Positions 44,483 through 52,926 of a stretch of DNA of 64,000 bases are shown in pieces (position 1 is the first letter of the stretch; every line of letters begins with the position of its first letter). This DNA comes from Robertmurraya_A mangrovi (lineage in GTDB: Bacteria > Bacillota > Bacilli > Bacillales > Cytobacillaceae). The notes beneath the pieces were generated by a model, which had not been told where the DNA came from, searched no databases, and saw nothing but the letters and a program-made list of their open reading frames with translations. A program made the translations under genes and the position numbers. The DNA lies in assembly GCF_034427655.1 (NCBI RefSeq), contig NZ_JAXOFX010000001.1, positions 1 through 64,000 on the forward strand. The letters are read 5' to 3'.

Positions 44483-44836
44483 ATGGCCGTTAATTTACAT
44501 GATTCTGCATATGAATTAGAGAGAGCGATTAGAGAAAGCGCAGAGTTTAAAAACTTAAAACAAATGTACGATGAAGTAAACGCTGATCCATCAGCAAGAC
44601 AAATGTTCGAAAACTTCCGTAACATTCAATTACAATTGCAACAAAAGCAAATGATGGGCCAAGAAATATCTCAAGAAGAAGTAGAGCAAGCTCAAAAAGT
44701 AGTTGCATTAGTTCAGCAACATGATAAAATCTCTAGACTAATGGAAACGGAACAAAGAATGAGCATGATTATTGCAGAACTAAATCAAATCATTATGAAG
44801 CCACTTGAAGAGCTTTATGGTCCAATGACTAAATAA
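44483..44836 (+). CDS. yheA: YheA, YlbF/YmcA-family helical protein
   Basis: 117 aa, all-helical (MAVNLHDSAYELERAIRESAEFKNLKQMYDEVNAD), of the YheA/UPF0342 group within the com_ylbF family. Relatives YlbF, YmcA and YaaT form the Y-complex that acts with RNase Y. Follows yheB by 98 nt in the same direction; AAAGGAG before ATG. Confidence 0.92.
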   Translation: MAVNLHDSAYELERAIRESAEFKNLKQMYDEVNADPSARQMFENFRNIQLQLQQKQMMGQEISQEEVEQAQKVVALVQQHDKISRLMETEQRMSMIIAELNQIIMKPLEELYGPMTK

Positions 44837-44846
44837 TATCCATGAA

Positions 44847-44874
44847 AATCCACAAATTTATTGTGGGTTTTTTT
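44847..44874 (+). terminator. terminator of yheA
   Basis: AATCCACAA/TTGTGGGTT stem with a T-run of seven. Confidence 0.85.
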
Positions 44875-44954
44875 GTTTAAAAAAATCTTCTTAAGTAAAT
44901 CATTAATGAGGGAAGTATCGTATCAAAAATAGATAACAGAGGTATTGAAGTCAA

Positions 44955-45479
44955 ATGAAAAAAGCAGTATTTCTAGATCGTGATGGAGTTTTAAATGAGG
45001 TCCTTTCTGATAGGGTGAAGTTTGTAAATAAACCAGAACAACTATACTTACTTGAAGGTGCTGCGGAGGCTGTTGCAGAGATCAATAAGGAAGGCTATGA
45101 GGTTTTTGTAGTAACAAATCAGGGTGGAGTAGGTCTAGGCTTTCTAAAGGAAAAAGAATTAATCAAAATACATGATCGATTACAAGAATTAGTAAATGAA
45201 ATAGGTGGTCATTTTAAAGAGATTGCCTATTGTCCACATAAACCAAAAGCAGGCTGTGAATGTCGTAAGCCTAATGCAGGAATGTTAACCGACCTGGCCA
45301 AAAGACATGATATAGATTTAAGGAACAGTGTAATGGTAGGCGACCATGAAAGAGATATCGAGGCTGGAATAAAAGCAGGTTGTAAAACCATTTTCATAGG
45401 AGCAGAGGAAACAAAGGCTGATTTTCAAGCGACTTCCCTAATGGAAGCAACTGAAATTATTAAAAAAATATTAAGATAA
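44955..45479 (+). CDS. HAD-IIIA phosphatase (GmhB/HisB-N-like)
   Basis: A 174-aa HAD hydrolase with motif I FLDRDGVLN (both Asp present), motif II VVTNQ, motif III C-terminal CRKP and motif IV MVGDHERDIEAGIKAG. The zinc loop CPHKPKAGCEC is typical of D-glycero-D-manno-heptose-1,7-bisphosphate 7-phosphatase and histidinol-phosphatase relatives. No heptose pathway is seen nearby, so the true substrate is open. Single gene, terminator behind it. Confidence 0.88.
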   Translation: MKKAVFLDRDGVLNEVLSDRVKFVNKPEQLYLLEGAAEAVAEINKEGYEVFVVTNQGGVGLGFLKEKELIKIHDRLQELVNEIGGHFKEIAYCPHKPKAGCECRKPNAGMLTDLAKRHDIDLRNSVMVGDHERDIEAGIKAGCKTIFIGAEETKADFQATSLMEATEIIKKILR

Positions 45480-45484
45480 CATAA

Positions 45485-45518
45485 GAAGACCCTACTTATT
45501 CCAGGAAGTAGGGTCTTC
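45485..45518. terminator. bidirectional terminator between HAD gene and second SASP gene
   Basis: GAAGACCCTACTT/AAGTAGGGTCTTC, a perfect 13-bp stem between convergent genes. Confidence 0.85.
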
Positions 45519-45549
45519 TACATTTATTCGGTTAAAAATACTAAAGTTA

Positions 45550-45756
45550 TTAGAACTGTCTTCCGCCGCCAAGTTGTTGTTCAGCCATTTGAACTAGGCG
45601 TTTTGTAATCTCTCCACCAACTGAACCGTTTGCTCTTGAAGATGTTTCTGGACCAAGATTTACTCCAAATTCTGATGCAATTTCGTACTTCATTTGATCA
45701 ATTGCCTGTTGTACCCCTGATACTAGAAGCTGGTTTGAATTATTGCTTCTTGCCAT
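45550..45756 (-). CDS. alpha/beta-type small acid-soluble spore protein (second copy)
   Basis: A 68-aa SASP with the same signatures as the protein at 34062-34271 (YEIASEFGVNLGPE, RANGSVGGEITKRLV, MAEQQLGGG). AAGGAG lies upstream of ATG 45756; an in-frame ATG at 45765 is less well placed. A SigG-like promoter lies upstream. Unlike the other copy its leader shows no strong structure. Confidence 0.96.
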   Translation of the reverse strand: MARSNNSNQLLVSGVQQAIDQMKYEIASEFGVNLGPETSSRANGSVGGEITKRLVQMAEQQLGGGRQF

Positions 45757-45799
45757 GTAAATCATCTCCTTGGTGTAGTTTTATTGTTTGTTACATTTG

Positions 45800-45830
45800 T
45801 AGTTTTGTTTGAGATATAAAAAATTATTCA
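45800..45830 (-). promoter_or_regulatory. SigG-like promoter of the second SASP gene
   Basis: On the minus strand TGAATA (45825-45830), 18-bp spacer, AAAACTA (45800-45806). The -35 is perfect; the -10 differs at two positions from CATACTA. Confidence 0.6.
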
Positions 45831-45993
45831 TAGATGATAATTGGTAATTTTTACACTATGGGAATAATGTTAAATCAATTAATTAAAAATCAACCTAAAA
45901 CATTGTCCTCCTAACGTTCTAATTACATGGTTATTTTCATACATGTGATATAAGGATTTATTTAATTAATCATCAGGGTAGGGGGACAAAAAT

Positions 45994-46863
45994 ATGATAT
46001 ATCGGTTACTAGCATTAAATATAGATGGAACGGTTCTTCAGTCGAATGGAAGACTTCATAAATCTACAAAAGAAGCCATTCATTATGTGCAGCAAAAGGG
46101 GATTTATGTGACTCTTGTAACATCAAGAAGTTTTCCATCTGCAAAAAAGGTTGCAAAAGCTCTTAAGTTAGATTCTTTCCTAGTAACTCATCGGGGAGCT
46201 TATATTGCTAGCACAGATGAAAAAACAATCTCAGTGAAACGTATTCCTGAGGATATTACTTTTGAACTTGTAAGACTTCTAGAAGGCTTTTCTTGCCAAA
46301 TAAGAATTGTACATGAAGAATACTCACTGGCAAACAAGTCAAAAATTAATAACAATTTATTATCAAAAACAGTGTTTACTTCTGGAGATCCTGTCTTTTA
46401 CTCTCAACAGTTTGTCGATTCAATCAGTGATGCAATTGCGGATGAGCCGGTTGCACCTCCAAAGATGGAAGTATACTTTGAAGACCAAGAAGATCTAGAG
46501 GATGCAGAAAAAGCTATTGCTAGTATGTTTCATGAAGTGGATACATTAAGGATGGACAACAAAAGTTTAGAAATCGTACCACAAGGTGTATCTAAATTAA
46601 ATGGACTTTTATATCTAGGAGAACAACTAGGAATTGATCGTAAAGAAATGGTGGTTATTGGTGATTCACTAGATGATATTGAAATGATTGAGCAAGTAGG
46701 TTTAGGGGTGGCTATGGGAAATGCACCAGTTGAGGTTAAAAAAGCCGCAGATTGGATTACTCGCTCTAACAACCAACAAGGTGTTGGTTATATGGTCAAG
46801 GAGCATTTTAGAAAGCAACAGCCAATTGAATTTTTGAGGAAAATGAACATAATTAAAAATTAA
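45994..46863 (+). CDS. yhaX: Cof-type HAD-superfamily protein (YhaX-like) with altered motif I
   Basis: 289 aa of the Cof/YbjI type with a C2 cap. Motif IV GDSLDDIEMIEQVGLGVAMGNA and motif II VTSRS are present. Motif I reads LALNIDGTVL: the first Asp, the nucleophile in HAD phosphatases, is Asn. Catalysis by the usual route is then impossible unless the Asn is deamidated. Position between yheA and hemZ matches yhaX of B. subtilis, described as a stress and sporulation protein. AGGGGG before ATG. Confidence 0.87.
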   Translation: MIYRLLALNIDGTVLQSNGRLHKSTKEAIHYVQQKGIYVTLVTSRSFPSAKKVAKALKLDSFLVTHRGAYIASTDEKTISVKRIPEDITFELVRLLEGFSCQIRIVHEEYSLANKSKINNNLLSKTVFTSGDPVFYSQQFVDSISDAIADEPVAPPKMEVYFEDQEDLEDAEKAIASMFHEVDTLRMDNKSLEIVPQGVSKLNGLLYLGEQLGIDRKEMVVIGDSLDDIEMIEQVGLGVAMGNAPVEVKKAADWITRSNNQQGVGYMVKEHFRKQQPIEFLRKMNIIKN

Positions 46864-46944
46864 GTTATACATCAAATCCAAGTTTTAAAACTGTGAGAGA
46901 AAAACTTTAGAATAAAAACTGTAATCAAGGGAAATATAAGATTA

Positions 46945-47031
46945 GGACTTGTAGCTCAAAGATTAGAGCGGCCGATGTTTTACCATGTAAACCATTGTGC
47001 AGTTTGTGGGTTTAAATCCCACCAAGTCCCA
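46945..47031 (+). ncRNA. tRNA-like RNA with extended anticodon arm
   Basis: Acceptor GGACTTG/CAAGTCC (7 bp), D-arm GCTC/GAGC and T-arm GTGGG-TTTAAAT-CCCAC are all clear. The anticodon arm is not normal: CGATG pairs with CATTG (46973-46977 with 46993-46997), then after one mismatch TTTAC pairs with GTAAA around CAT. The T-loop lacks the usual TTC. A strong terminator follows at once, so it is a free-standing transcript. It recalls the pseudo-tRNA 'tRNA-Other' described in B. cereus; no relationship has been tested. Confidence 0.7.
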
Positions 47032-47046
47032 TAATATCTTAGTTTA

Positions 47047-47082
47047 AAAAGCGGATTCCACACATGGAGTCCGCTTTTTTAT
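47047..47082 (+). terminator. terminator of the tRNA-like gene
   Basis: AAAAGCGGATTCCA pairs with TGGAGTCCGCTTTT around CACA, then T-run. It is placed 16 nt after the tRNA-like gene. Confidence 0.9.
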
Positions 47083-47249
47083 ATTGAATAATAGTTAAGT
47101 ATTCCCAGTATATACGTTTTTCCTCTATTGACCTTATTAACTTCTTTTTTGTACACTTTAAGGATGGAATTAAATAAAGGCTTTATATTTACTAATATGT
47201 AAGTTACTAATATTTAGTTAGACTAACTTTAAATAAAAAGGTGATTTTA

Positions 47250-48767
47250 TTGCAAATTTTAATAAAAGGATTACAAGATGAAAGATTTCATCGACCGTTA
47301 AGGCTAATTGCAAATTTATTTTTTGAGGAATCAGAAGTTATATTAACGGACAATGGTGATTGTTATGATATAACCGTTGATTTTACATTAGAAATAAGTG
47401 AAAAGGTTAAGGTGGAAGCTTCCTTAACCGATGAAGAAGGGAACATTTTTAAAGCTAATGCTGAGAAAATTCTACCTATTACTGAAATAGAAAAGGAATC
47501 GTTTAAGGTTGTTAAGAACGCTGTTTCATATGTTTATTTAACCGTGCTTCAAGAAAAAACAGGAATGATTCAGAAGTGGGGTTTCTTAACAGGCATTCGA
47601 CCGACAAAGCTCCTTCATAAATACATGCAACAAGGAGTTCCAAAAGAAATTGCCCATAAACAATTAAAAGAAGATTATTTAATTACGGACGAAAAAATCG
47701 ACTTAATGCAAAGAATCGTTGATCGACAGTTAGCCGTTGTTCCTGACTTATACGAGTTAGGTAAGGAAGTTAGTATTTATATAGGAATTCCGTTTTGTCC
47801 AACAAAATGTGCTTATTGTACATTTCCTGCTTACGCCATTAATGGAAGACAAGGCTCGGTTGATTCATTCTTAGGCGGACTTCATTTTGAAATGAAGAAA
47901 ATCGGGGAGTGGTTAAAAAAGAACAATGTAAAAATCACCACCGTCTATTATGGTGGAGGTACTCCTACTAGTATTACTGCTGAGGAGATGGATATGCTTT
48001 ATGAAGAAATGTACGCTTCATTTCCTGACGTAGAAAACATTAGGGAAGTTACGGTCGAAGCTGGAAGACCTGATACCATTACTCCAGAAAAATTAGATGT
48101 GTTAAAGAAGTGGAATATTGATCGTATTAGTATTAATCCGCAATCCTATATTCAGGAAACTTTAAAGGCGATTGGACGTCATCATACAGTAGAAGAAACA
48201 ATTAATAAATATCATCTTGCACGATCAATGGGGATGAATAATATTAATATGGATTTAATCATTGGTCTTCCTGGAGAAGGTGTACCTGAGTTTACTTACA
48301 CCTTAAATGAAACCGAAAAATTAATGCCTGAGTCATTAACCGTACACACATTATCATTTAAGCGTGCTTCTGAAATGACAAAGAATAAAGAGAAATACAA
48401 AGTAGCTAGCAGAACGGAAATTGAAGATATGATGAGTCTAGCCGAACAGTGGACTAAGGACCATGATTATTCTCCTTACTACTTGTATAGACAAAAGAAC
48501 ATACTCGGAAATTTAGAGAATGTAGGCTATTCTTTACCAAACCAAGAAAGTATTTATAACATCATGATTATGGAAGAGCAGCAGACCATTATTGGGCTAG
48601 GTTGTGGAGCGGCAAGTAAGTTTGTGGACCCTGAAACTGGAAAAATCACTCATTTTGCCAATCCGAAAGATCCAAAGTCGTATAATGATGGATTCGAAGC
48701 TTATACAGAAGACAAAATAAAGATTTTAAATGAGCTTTTTACAAAGGAAAAGCTAGTTAAAGAATAA
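47250..48767 (+). CDS. hemZ: HemZ, oxygen-independent coproporphyrinogen oxidase-like radical SAM protein
   Basis: 505 aa. A ~160-residue N-terminal extension is followed by the radical SAM domain with its cluster motif as PFCPTKCAYCTF (Cx3Cx2C) and YYGGGTPTS. HemZ-type proteins act in anaerobic haem synthesis or as related haem chaperones. The TTG at 47250 is chosen: AAAGG lies 8 nt upstream and MQILIKGLQDERFHRPL aligns with the family start; GTG 47241 overlaps the site. Neighbours match B. subtilis. Confidence 0.93.
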   Translation: MQILIKGLQDERFHRPLRLIANLFFEESEVILTDNGDCYDITVDFTLEISEKVKVEASLTDEEGNIFKANAEKILPITEIEKESFKVVKNAVSYVYLTVLQEKTGMIQKWGFLTGIRPTKLLHKYMQQGVPKEIAHKQLKEDYLITDEKIDLMQRIVDRQLAVVPDLYELGKEVSIYIGIPFCPTKCAYCTFPAYAINGRQGSVDSFLGGLHFEMKKIGEWLKKNNVKITTVYYGGGTPTSITAEEMDMLYEEMYASFPDVENIREVTVEAGRPDTITPEKLDVLKKWNIDRISINPQSYIQETLKAIGRHHTVEETINKYHLARSMGMNNINMDLIIGLPGEGVPEFTYTLNETEKLMPESLTVHTLSFKRASEMTKNKEKYKVASRTEIEDMMSLAEQWTKDHDYSPYYLYRQKNILGNLENVGYSLPNQESIYNIMIMEEQQTIIGLGCGAASKFVDPETGKITHFANPKDPKSYNDGFEAYTEDKIKILNELFTKEKLVKE

Positions 48768-48775
48768 CGAATCGG

Positions 48776-48816
48776 AACACCGCATTGCTTAATTAATTAG
48801 CATTACGGTGTTTTTT
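48776..48816 (+). terminator. terminator of hemZ
   Basis: AACACCG/CGGTGTT stem with inner pairing and TTTTTT. Confidence 0.8.
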
Positions 48817-48911
48817 GTTAAATTCAAAAAATTCAAAATTAAACAAAGGATTTTCTTTCCAAATAGAGAATCTATAGGTACAACCAGTCATACACTTTTA
48901 CGAGGAATGTT

Positions 48912-48926
48912 TTGAAAGCGTTTACT
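48912..48926. promoter_or_regulatory. CcpA-binding cre site
   Basis: TTGAAAGCGTTTACT fits every position of the cre consensus WTGNAANCGNWNNCW. It lies 16 bp before the start codon of the acyl-CoA synthetase, overlapping the leader, so CcpA would block transcription there when sugar is plentiful. Confidence 0.8.
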
Positions 48927-48942
48927 TAAGGGAGGATGATGG

Positions 48943-50565
48943 ATGATGATGCAAACACCTTTAACAATGACACAAATGATTAAGCGTGCCGAAAAGTACT
49001 TTCCCAAAAAGCTTGTTATTTCGAGAACAGCCAAGGGAATAGAGCGTTTTACCTACAAGGAAATTGGAGAAAGAACAAGAAAATTAGCGGATAGCCTACA
49101 GAAGCTAGGTGTAGAGAGAGGGGATAAAGTGGGTACACTTGCTTGGAACCACCATCGTCACCTAGAGGCATATTTTGCTATTCCGTGTAGTGGGGCTGTT
49201 CTTCATACAATTAATATTAGACTCTCTCCAGAGCACATTTCATACATAATTAATCATGCTGAAGATAAAGTGTTACTCATTGATTCTGACCTGATTCCAC
49301 TAGTTGAAAAATGTAAAGATGAAATTAAGACAGTAAAAGCTTTTGTCATTATGACTGACGAAGATGATTTGCCTGAAACGACTTTATCTCCTGTTTATCA
49401 TTATGAAAAATTACTAGCAGAAGCTAGTTCAGATTATGAATACCCAGATGATTTAGATGAAAATCAACCAGCTGGTATGTGCTATACTTCTGCAACAACA
49501 GGCAATCCAAAAGGAGTTGTCTATTCTCATCGTGGAATTGTTTTACACAGCATGGCACTTGGATTAGCGGATAGTGCTGCTATAAGTGAAAGAGATATTG
49601 CTATGCCGGTCGTACCAATGTTTCATGCTAATGCTTGGGGTCTGCCATTTGCAGGAGTTTGGTTTGGAACCAATCTTGTTTTCCCTGGACCTTACTTTAC
49701 TCCAAAAATAATTGCAGAACTGATCGAACAAGAAAAAGTCACCATGACGGCGGGAGTTCCAACCATTTGGTTAGGTCTGCTGAAGGAATTAGAAGAGAAA
49801 GAGTATGATATGAGTAGTCTACGTGCTATTTTATGTGGCGGTTCGGCAGCTCCTAAAGGAATGATTCGAGCATTTGAACAAAAGCATCATATTCCGTTTA
49901 TACATGCCTATGGAATGACTGAAACTAGTCCACTCGTAATCATCTCCACTTTAAAAAGCTATCAAGAGGACCTAAACTATGAGGAAAGGCTTGATATAAG
50001 AGCAAAACAAGGAATTTTAGTTCCAGGTCTTGAGACGAAAATTGTTGGGAAAGACGGGGAAGTTGCTTGGGACGGTCAAGAGATGGGTGAATTATTAATA
50101 AGAGGCCCTTGGATTGCTTCTGAATATTATAAAGATGAAAGATCGAATGATGCTTTCCGCGATGGATGGCTATATACAGGTGACGTTGTAACCATAGATG
50201 AAGAAGGTTTTATAAAGATTGTCGACCGTACAAAGGATCTTATTAAGAGTGGTGGAGAATGGATTTCTTCGGTTGATTTAGAAAATGCTCTTATGGCCCA
50301 TGAAGCCGTGTTTGAGGCAGCTGTTGTTGCTGTACCACATGAACAATGGCAAGAGCGTCCTGTAGCTTGTGTCGTGTTAAAAGATTCGTATAAAGATAAA
50401 CTAAGTAAGGATGAATTATATGAATTCTTGAAGCCTCAATTTGCTAAGTGGTGGCTTCCTGATGAAATTCTATTCTTAGAGGAAATACCGAAGACTTCAG
50501 TAGGAAAATTCTTAAAACGTGCATTAAGAGATCAAGTTCAAAAGGAATACTTACAAAAAAATTAA
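48943..50565 (+). CDS. fatty acyl-CoA synthetase
   Basis: A 540-aa AMP-forming ligase of the ANL family, medium- or long-chain acyl type. P-loop motif reads YTSATTGNPKGVVYSHR (Ala where Gly is usual), then AYGMTETSPL, GWLYTGDVVTIDEEGF and the C-terminal KTSVGKFLKRALRD with the adenylating Lys. It activates fatty acids for beta-oxidation. A perfect cre site upstream predicts catabolite repression, and an enoyl-CoA hydratase-like gene follows. ATG 48943 has GGGAGG 7 nt upstream. Confidence 0.92.
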   Translation: MMMQTPLTMTQMIKRAEKYFPKKLVISRTAKGIERFTYKEIGERTRKLADSLQKLGVERGDKVGTLAWNHHRHLEAYFAIPCSGAVLHTINIRLSPEHISYIINHAEDKVLLIDSDLIPLVEKCKDEIKTVKAFVIMTDEDDLPETTLSPVYHYEKLLAEASSDYEYPDDLDENQPAGMCYTSATTGNPKGVVYSHRGIVLHSMALGLADSAAISERDIAMPVVPMFHANAWGLPFAGVWFGTNLVFPGPYFTPKIIAELIEQEKVTMTAGVPTIWLGLLKELEEKEYDMSSLRAILCGGSAAPKGMIRAFEQKHHIPFIHAYGMTETSPLVIISTLKSYQEDLNYEERLDIRAKQGILVPGLETKIVGKDGEVAWDGQEMGELLIRGPWIASEYYKDERSNDAFRDGWLYTGDVVTIDEEGFIKIVDRTKDLIKSGGEWISSVDLENALMAHEAVFEAAVVAVPHEQWQERPVACVVLKDSYKDKLSKDELYEFLKPQFAKWWLPDEILFLEEIPKTSVGKFLKRALRDQVQKEYLQKN

Positions 50566-50572
50566 GATAGGA

Positions 50573-50608
50573 AGATTGAGAGACAAAATGTTTCTCAGTC
50601 TTTTTTTT
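50573..50608 (+). terminator. terminator of the acyl-CoA synthetase gene
   Basis: AGATTGAGA/TCTCAGTCT stem and eight T. Confidence 0.85.
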
Positions 50609-50731
50609 CATCATTTCTGTAATAGTTATGGAGATATATCAACAAATTAGGGAAATTATATTAAAAATGGTTTTTTCCAGTTTAAAATATCGATATAATA
50701 AACTTAGTGGAAAATAAGGGAGGGGCTTGGT

Positions 50732-51520
50732 TTGGCAACTGATTTTGTTACAAATACAGTGAATGTAAAGATTGAAGGACGCGTAGCAACTGTCCAAATG
50801 AATCGTCCAGAAAGTTTAAATGCTTTGGACAAAGAGATGATTAGAGGTTTAACCGCTAGATTAAAAGAGATTAGTATTTCAGATGATATTGATATTGTCG
50901 TACTAACTGGTAATGATCGAGCTTTCTCATCTGGTGGAGATATTAAATCTATGCTTTCGATGAAAGATGAAAGCGATTTCTTCCCAATTATGGATTGTAT
51001 CAACGAATTAGTTATTACCATTTATAGTTTGCCAATGCTTACGATTAGTGCGGTTTCAGGTGCTGCTGCAGGTCTTGGCTTGAGTTTAGCGTTAGCAACA
51101 GATTACATTTTAGCAGACGAAAAAAGTAAATTGGCAATGAATTTCATTGGTATTGGGTTAATTCCTGATGGGGGAGCTCACTTCTTCTTAGAACGTCGAT
51201 TAGGAGAAGATAAAGCGAAACAATTAATCTGGGAAGGTAAGACCTTGACTGCTAGTGAAGCTTTGCAATTAAGCTTAATTCATGAAGTAGCATCTGATTA
51301 CAAAGAAGCCCTAAACCAAAAAATTGAAGACTGGCTGAATAAACCTATTCAAGCAATGGTTAAAACGAAGAAAATTCTAGCTGAAAATAATAGACCACAT
51401 TTACTGAAGATACTAGAAATTGAAAAACATGCTCAGTATAAAATGCGCCAAACCGAAGATCATTTAGAAGGTATTAAAGCATTTGTAGAAAAGAGAAAAC
51501 CGCAGTTTACGGGTAAATAA
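50732..51520 (+). CDS. yhaR: enoyl-CoA hydratase/isomerase family protein (YhaR-like)
   Basis: A 262-aa crotonase-fold protein. Oxyanion-hole segments FSSGGDIKSM and SGAAAGLGLSLALATDY are present. In the second catalytic region the usual Glu pair is replaced by GIGLIPDGGAHFFL, with Asp-Gly-Gly, so isomerase rather than hydratase chemistry is possible. TTG start 50732 with AGGGAGGGG 6 nt upstream. Position matches yhaR of B. subtilis. Confidence 0.9.
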   Translation: MATDFVTNTVNVKIEGRVATVQMNRPESLNALDKEMIRGLTARLKEISISDDIDIVVLTGNDRAFSSGGDIKSMLSMKDESDFFPIMDCINELVITIYSLPMLTISAVSGAAAGLGLSLALATDYILADEKSKLAMNFIGIGLIPDGGAHFFLERRLGEDKAKQLIWEGKTLTASEALQLSLIHEVASDYKEALNQKIEDWLNKPIQAMVKTKKILAENNRPHLLKILEIEKHAQYKMRQTEDHLEGIKAFVEKRKPQFTGK

Positions 51521-51558
51521 ATAGGTTAATATTATATTAGTATACTGGTATGTAAGAA

Positions 51559-51588
51559 TGCACCAAAAGTATATTTGCTTTTGGTGCA
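51559..51588. terminator. hairpin between yhaR and the SAP-domain gene
   Basis: TGCACCAAAAG/CTTTTGGTGCA, 11-bp perfect stem between convergent genes. The T-run is weak on both strands. Confidence 0.65.
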
Positions 51589-51593
51589 TTACT

Positions 51594-52166
51594 TTATTGT
51601 GGAACGTATTTGTTACTCCCAGGTAGTTTCTTTATATGTTTCCAAGCAGAAATCGCTTCCTGTAAACTTTTCCCATCATTTGATGGGTCAGTAAAATAAT
51701 CACGGATGAATTGGTTGTACTCAAATTGTGGGGATATGTTTGTTTGATAATCAGGGTTTTTCTTTCTAACCTCTTCTTCGTCCCAAGCTGATACAGCATC
51801 TCGATATGTTTTTCCAACGTTATCTTTAAAATAGTTTTGAATATATGTAGAAAAATGAAAATGTTCACCAATGACGGTTTTAAAAAAGTGTCTTACACTT
51901 TGACTGCAGCGATGTTGTTCGGTTATAACCGTATTTAGACTTAGCTCTTCTTGTGAGTGCACTTTGTCCTTTGTCCTTTTCATTTTTAACTTACTACTGC
52001 TGATTAATCCTGTCTCAAGATAGGTTGTAATTCTATTTGTCAGTTCTAGTTTTGAGCCAGATGTGGGTATGCCTTCTTGTTTACAAAAGTTTTGTAATTC
52101 ACTTTTTAACCAATAAAAGCTTATGAAGTCTTGGGGGTTCATTTCTTTTGAAAGTTTAGGTCTCAT
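51594..52166 (-). CDS. SAP-domain protein with DUF6434-like C-terminus
   Basis: 190 aa. Residues ~15-55 (DFISFYWLKSELQNFCKQEGIPTSGSKLELTNRITTYL) are a SAP-type helix-extended-loop-helix motif, known to bind DNA. The C-terminal half has two similar FSTYIQNYFKDNVGKTYRDAVSAW / YNQFIRDYFTDPSNDGKSLQEAISAW blocks, an internal duplication of ~45 residues. Probably nucleic-acid-binding; the cellular role is unknown to me. Basic middle segment. Single gene on the minus strand. Confidence 0.82.
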   Translation of the reverse strand: MRPKLSKEMNPQDFISFYWLKSELQNFCKQEGIPTSGSKLELTNRITTYLETGLISSSKLKMKRTKDKVHSQEELSLNTVITEQHRCSQSVRHFFKTVIGEHFHFSTYIQNYFKDNVGKTYRDAVSAWDEEEVRKKNPDYQTNISPQFEYNQFIRDYFTDPSNDGKSLQEAISAWKHIKKLPGSNKYVPQ

Positions 52167-52272
52167 TTTGTTAGCCTCTTTAATTTGAATTTATTACCAT
52201 TATAGAACATTTGTTCTGTTTTGTGAAGAAAAAAATAGACATAAGTTAACGAACTTATGTCAAAAGAACCTA

Positions 52273-52458
52273 TTATGAGTGGAAAAGTATTAGTTTTCCG
52301 CTAGGTGAAGTACAACGATGTGTATGATCTAGAAAGTTTTTTTCTTTTAAAAGTTGTTCGCCTTTTACTTTTGCATCTTGGTCGTTACTAGCTTCAAAAC
52401 TTTCATCTAAAATTTTCTCACCGTTTGCCTCAAATACTGTTAATTTGTAGTTCTTCAT
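52273..52458 (-). CDS. yhzD: YhzD-like small protein
   Basis: 61 aa, FEANGEKILDESFEASNDQDAKVKGEQLL and THRCTSPSGKLILFHS, in agreement with YhzD in length, end sequence and neighbourhood. AAAGGGG lies 8 nt before ATG. Function unknown. Confidence 0.82.
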   Translation of the reverse strand: MKNYKLTVFEANGEKILDESFEASNDQDAKVKGEQLLKEKNFLDHTHRCTSPSGKLILFHS

Positions 52459-52568
52459 TCTATTAACCCCTTTGTTAAAAAATTCAGATAGTTACTATTA
52501 TTCTTGCATAATTTTATTGTTTGTACAAGGACGATTTACAAAGTAATGTCATTCTCATAATTTTACCC

Positions 52569-52748
52569 GTTGATTTCCGGTCCAGGTACTTGCTTTCCAC
52601 GGGGAAGAATTAACGAAAAAATCCAATAGCCGATTTTTTCTAAGTGCGAATTCTTCCTCGGGAGGAAGTCAAGCCTCCTGTTCGTCTGTGGGGTCTTGAC
52701 CTTTCCTCTATTTCCCGTAGGAGTCAAGTACCTTCCCCTCCAATCAAC
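52569..52748 (-). repeat. Bacillaceae intergenic repeat, copy 2, with nested palindrome
   Basis: Inverted relative to the copy at 22080: on the minus strand it reads GTTGATTGGAGGGGAAGG ... GACCGGAAATCAAC. Inside, 52604-52656 is an added long palindrome, GAAGAATT/AATTCTTC outside and GAAAAAATC/GATTTTTTC inside. The ~470-bp gap between yhzD and yhaQ holds no gene. Confidence 0.8.
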
Positions 52749-52926
52749 TCGGTGCTTAGTTTTTAATAACCTTTTGTACCATATATTGTTTTAAAATAGC
52801 ATAATATAAATCTATGTTTTTCAATACAAAATATAAATTAATAATTAAAATTAGACATTCTTTTTTGGAAAATTGAACCTTTTTGTATTTTTAATCGTAT
52901 AAGTTATTAGAATAGGAGGAGTTTTT

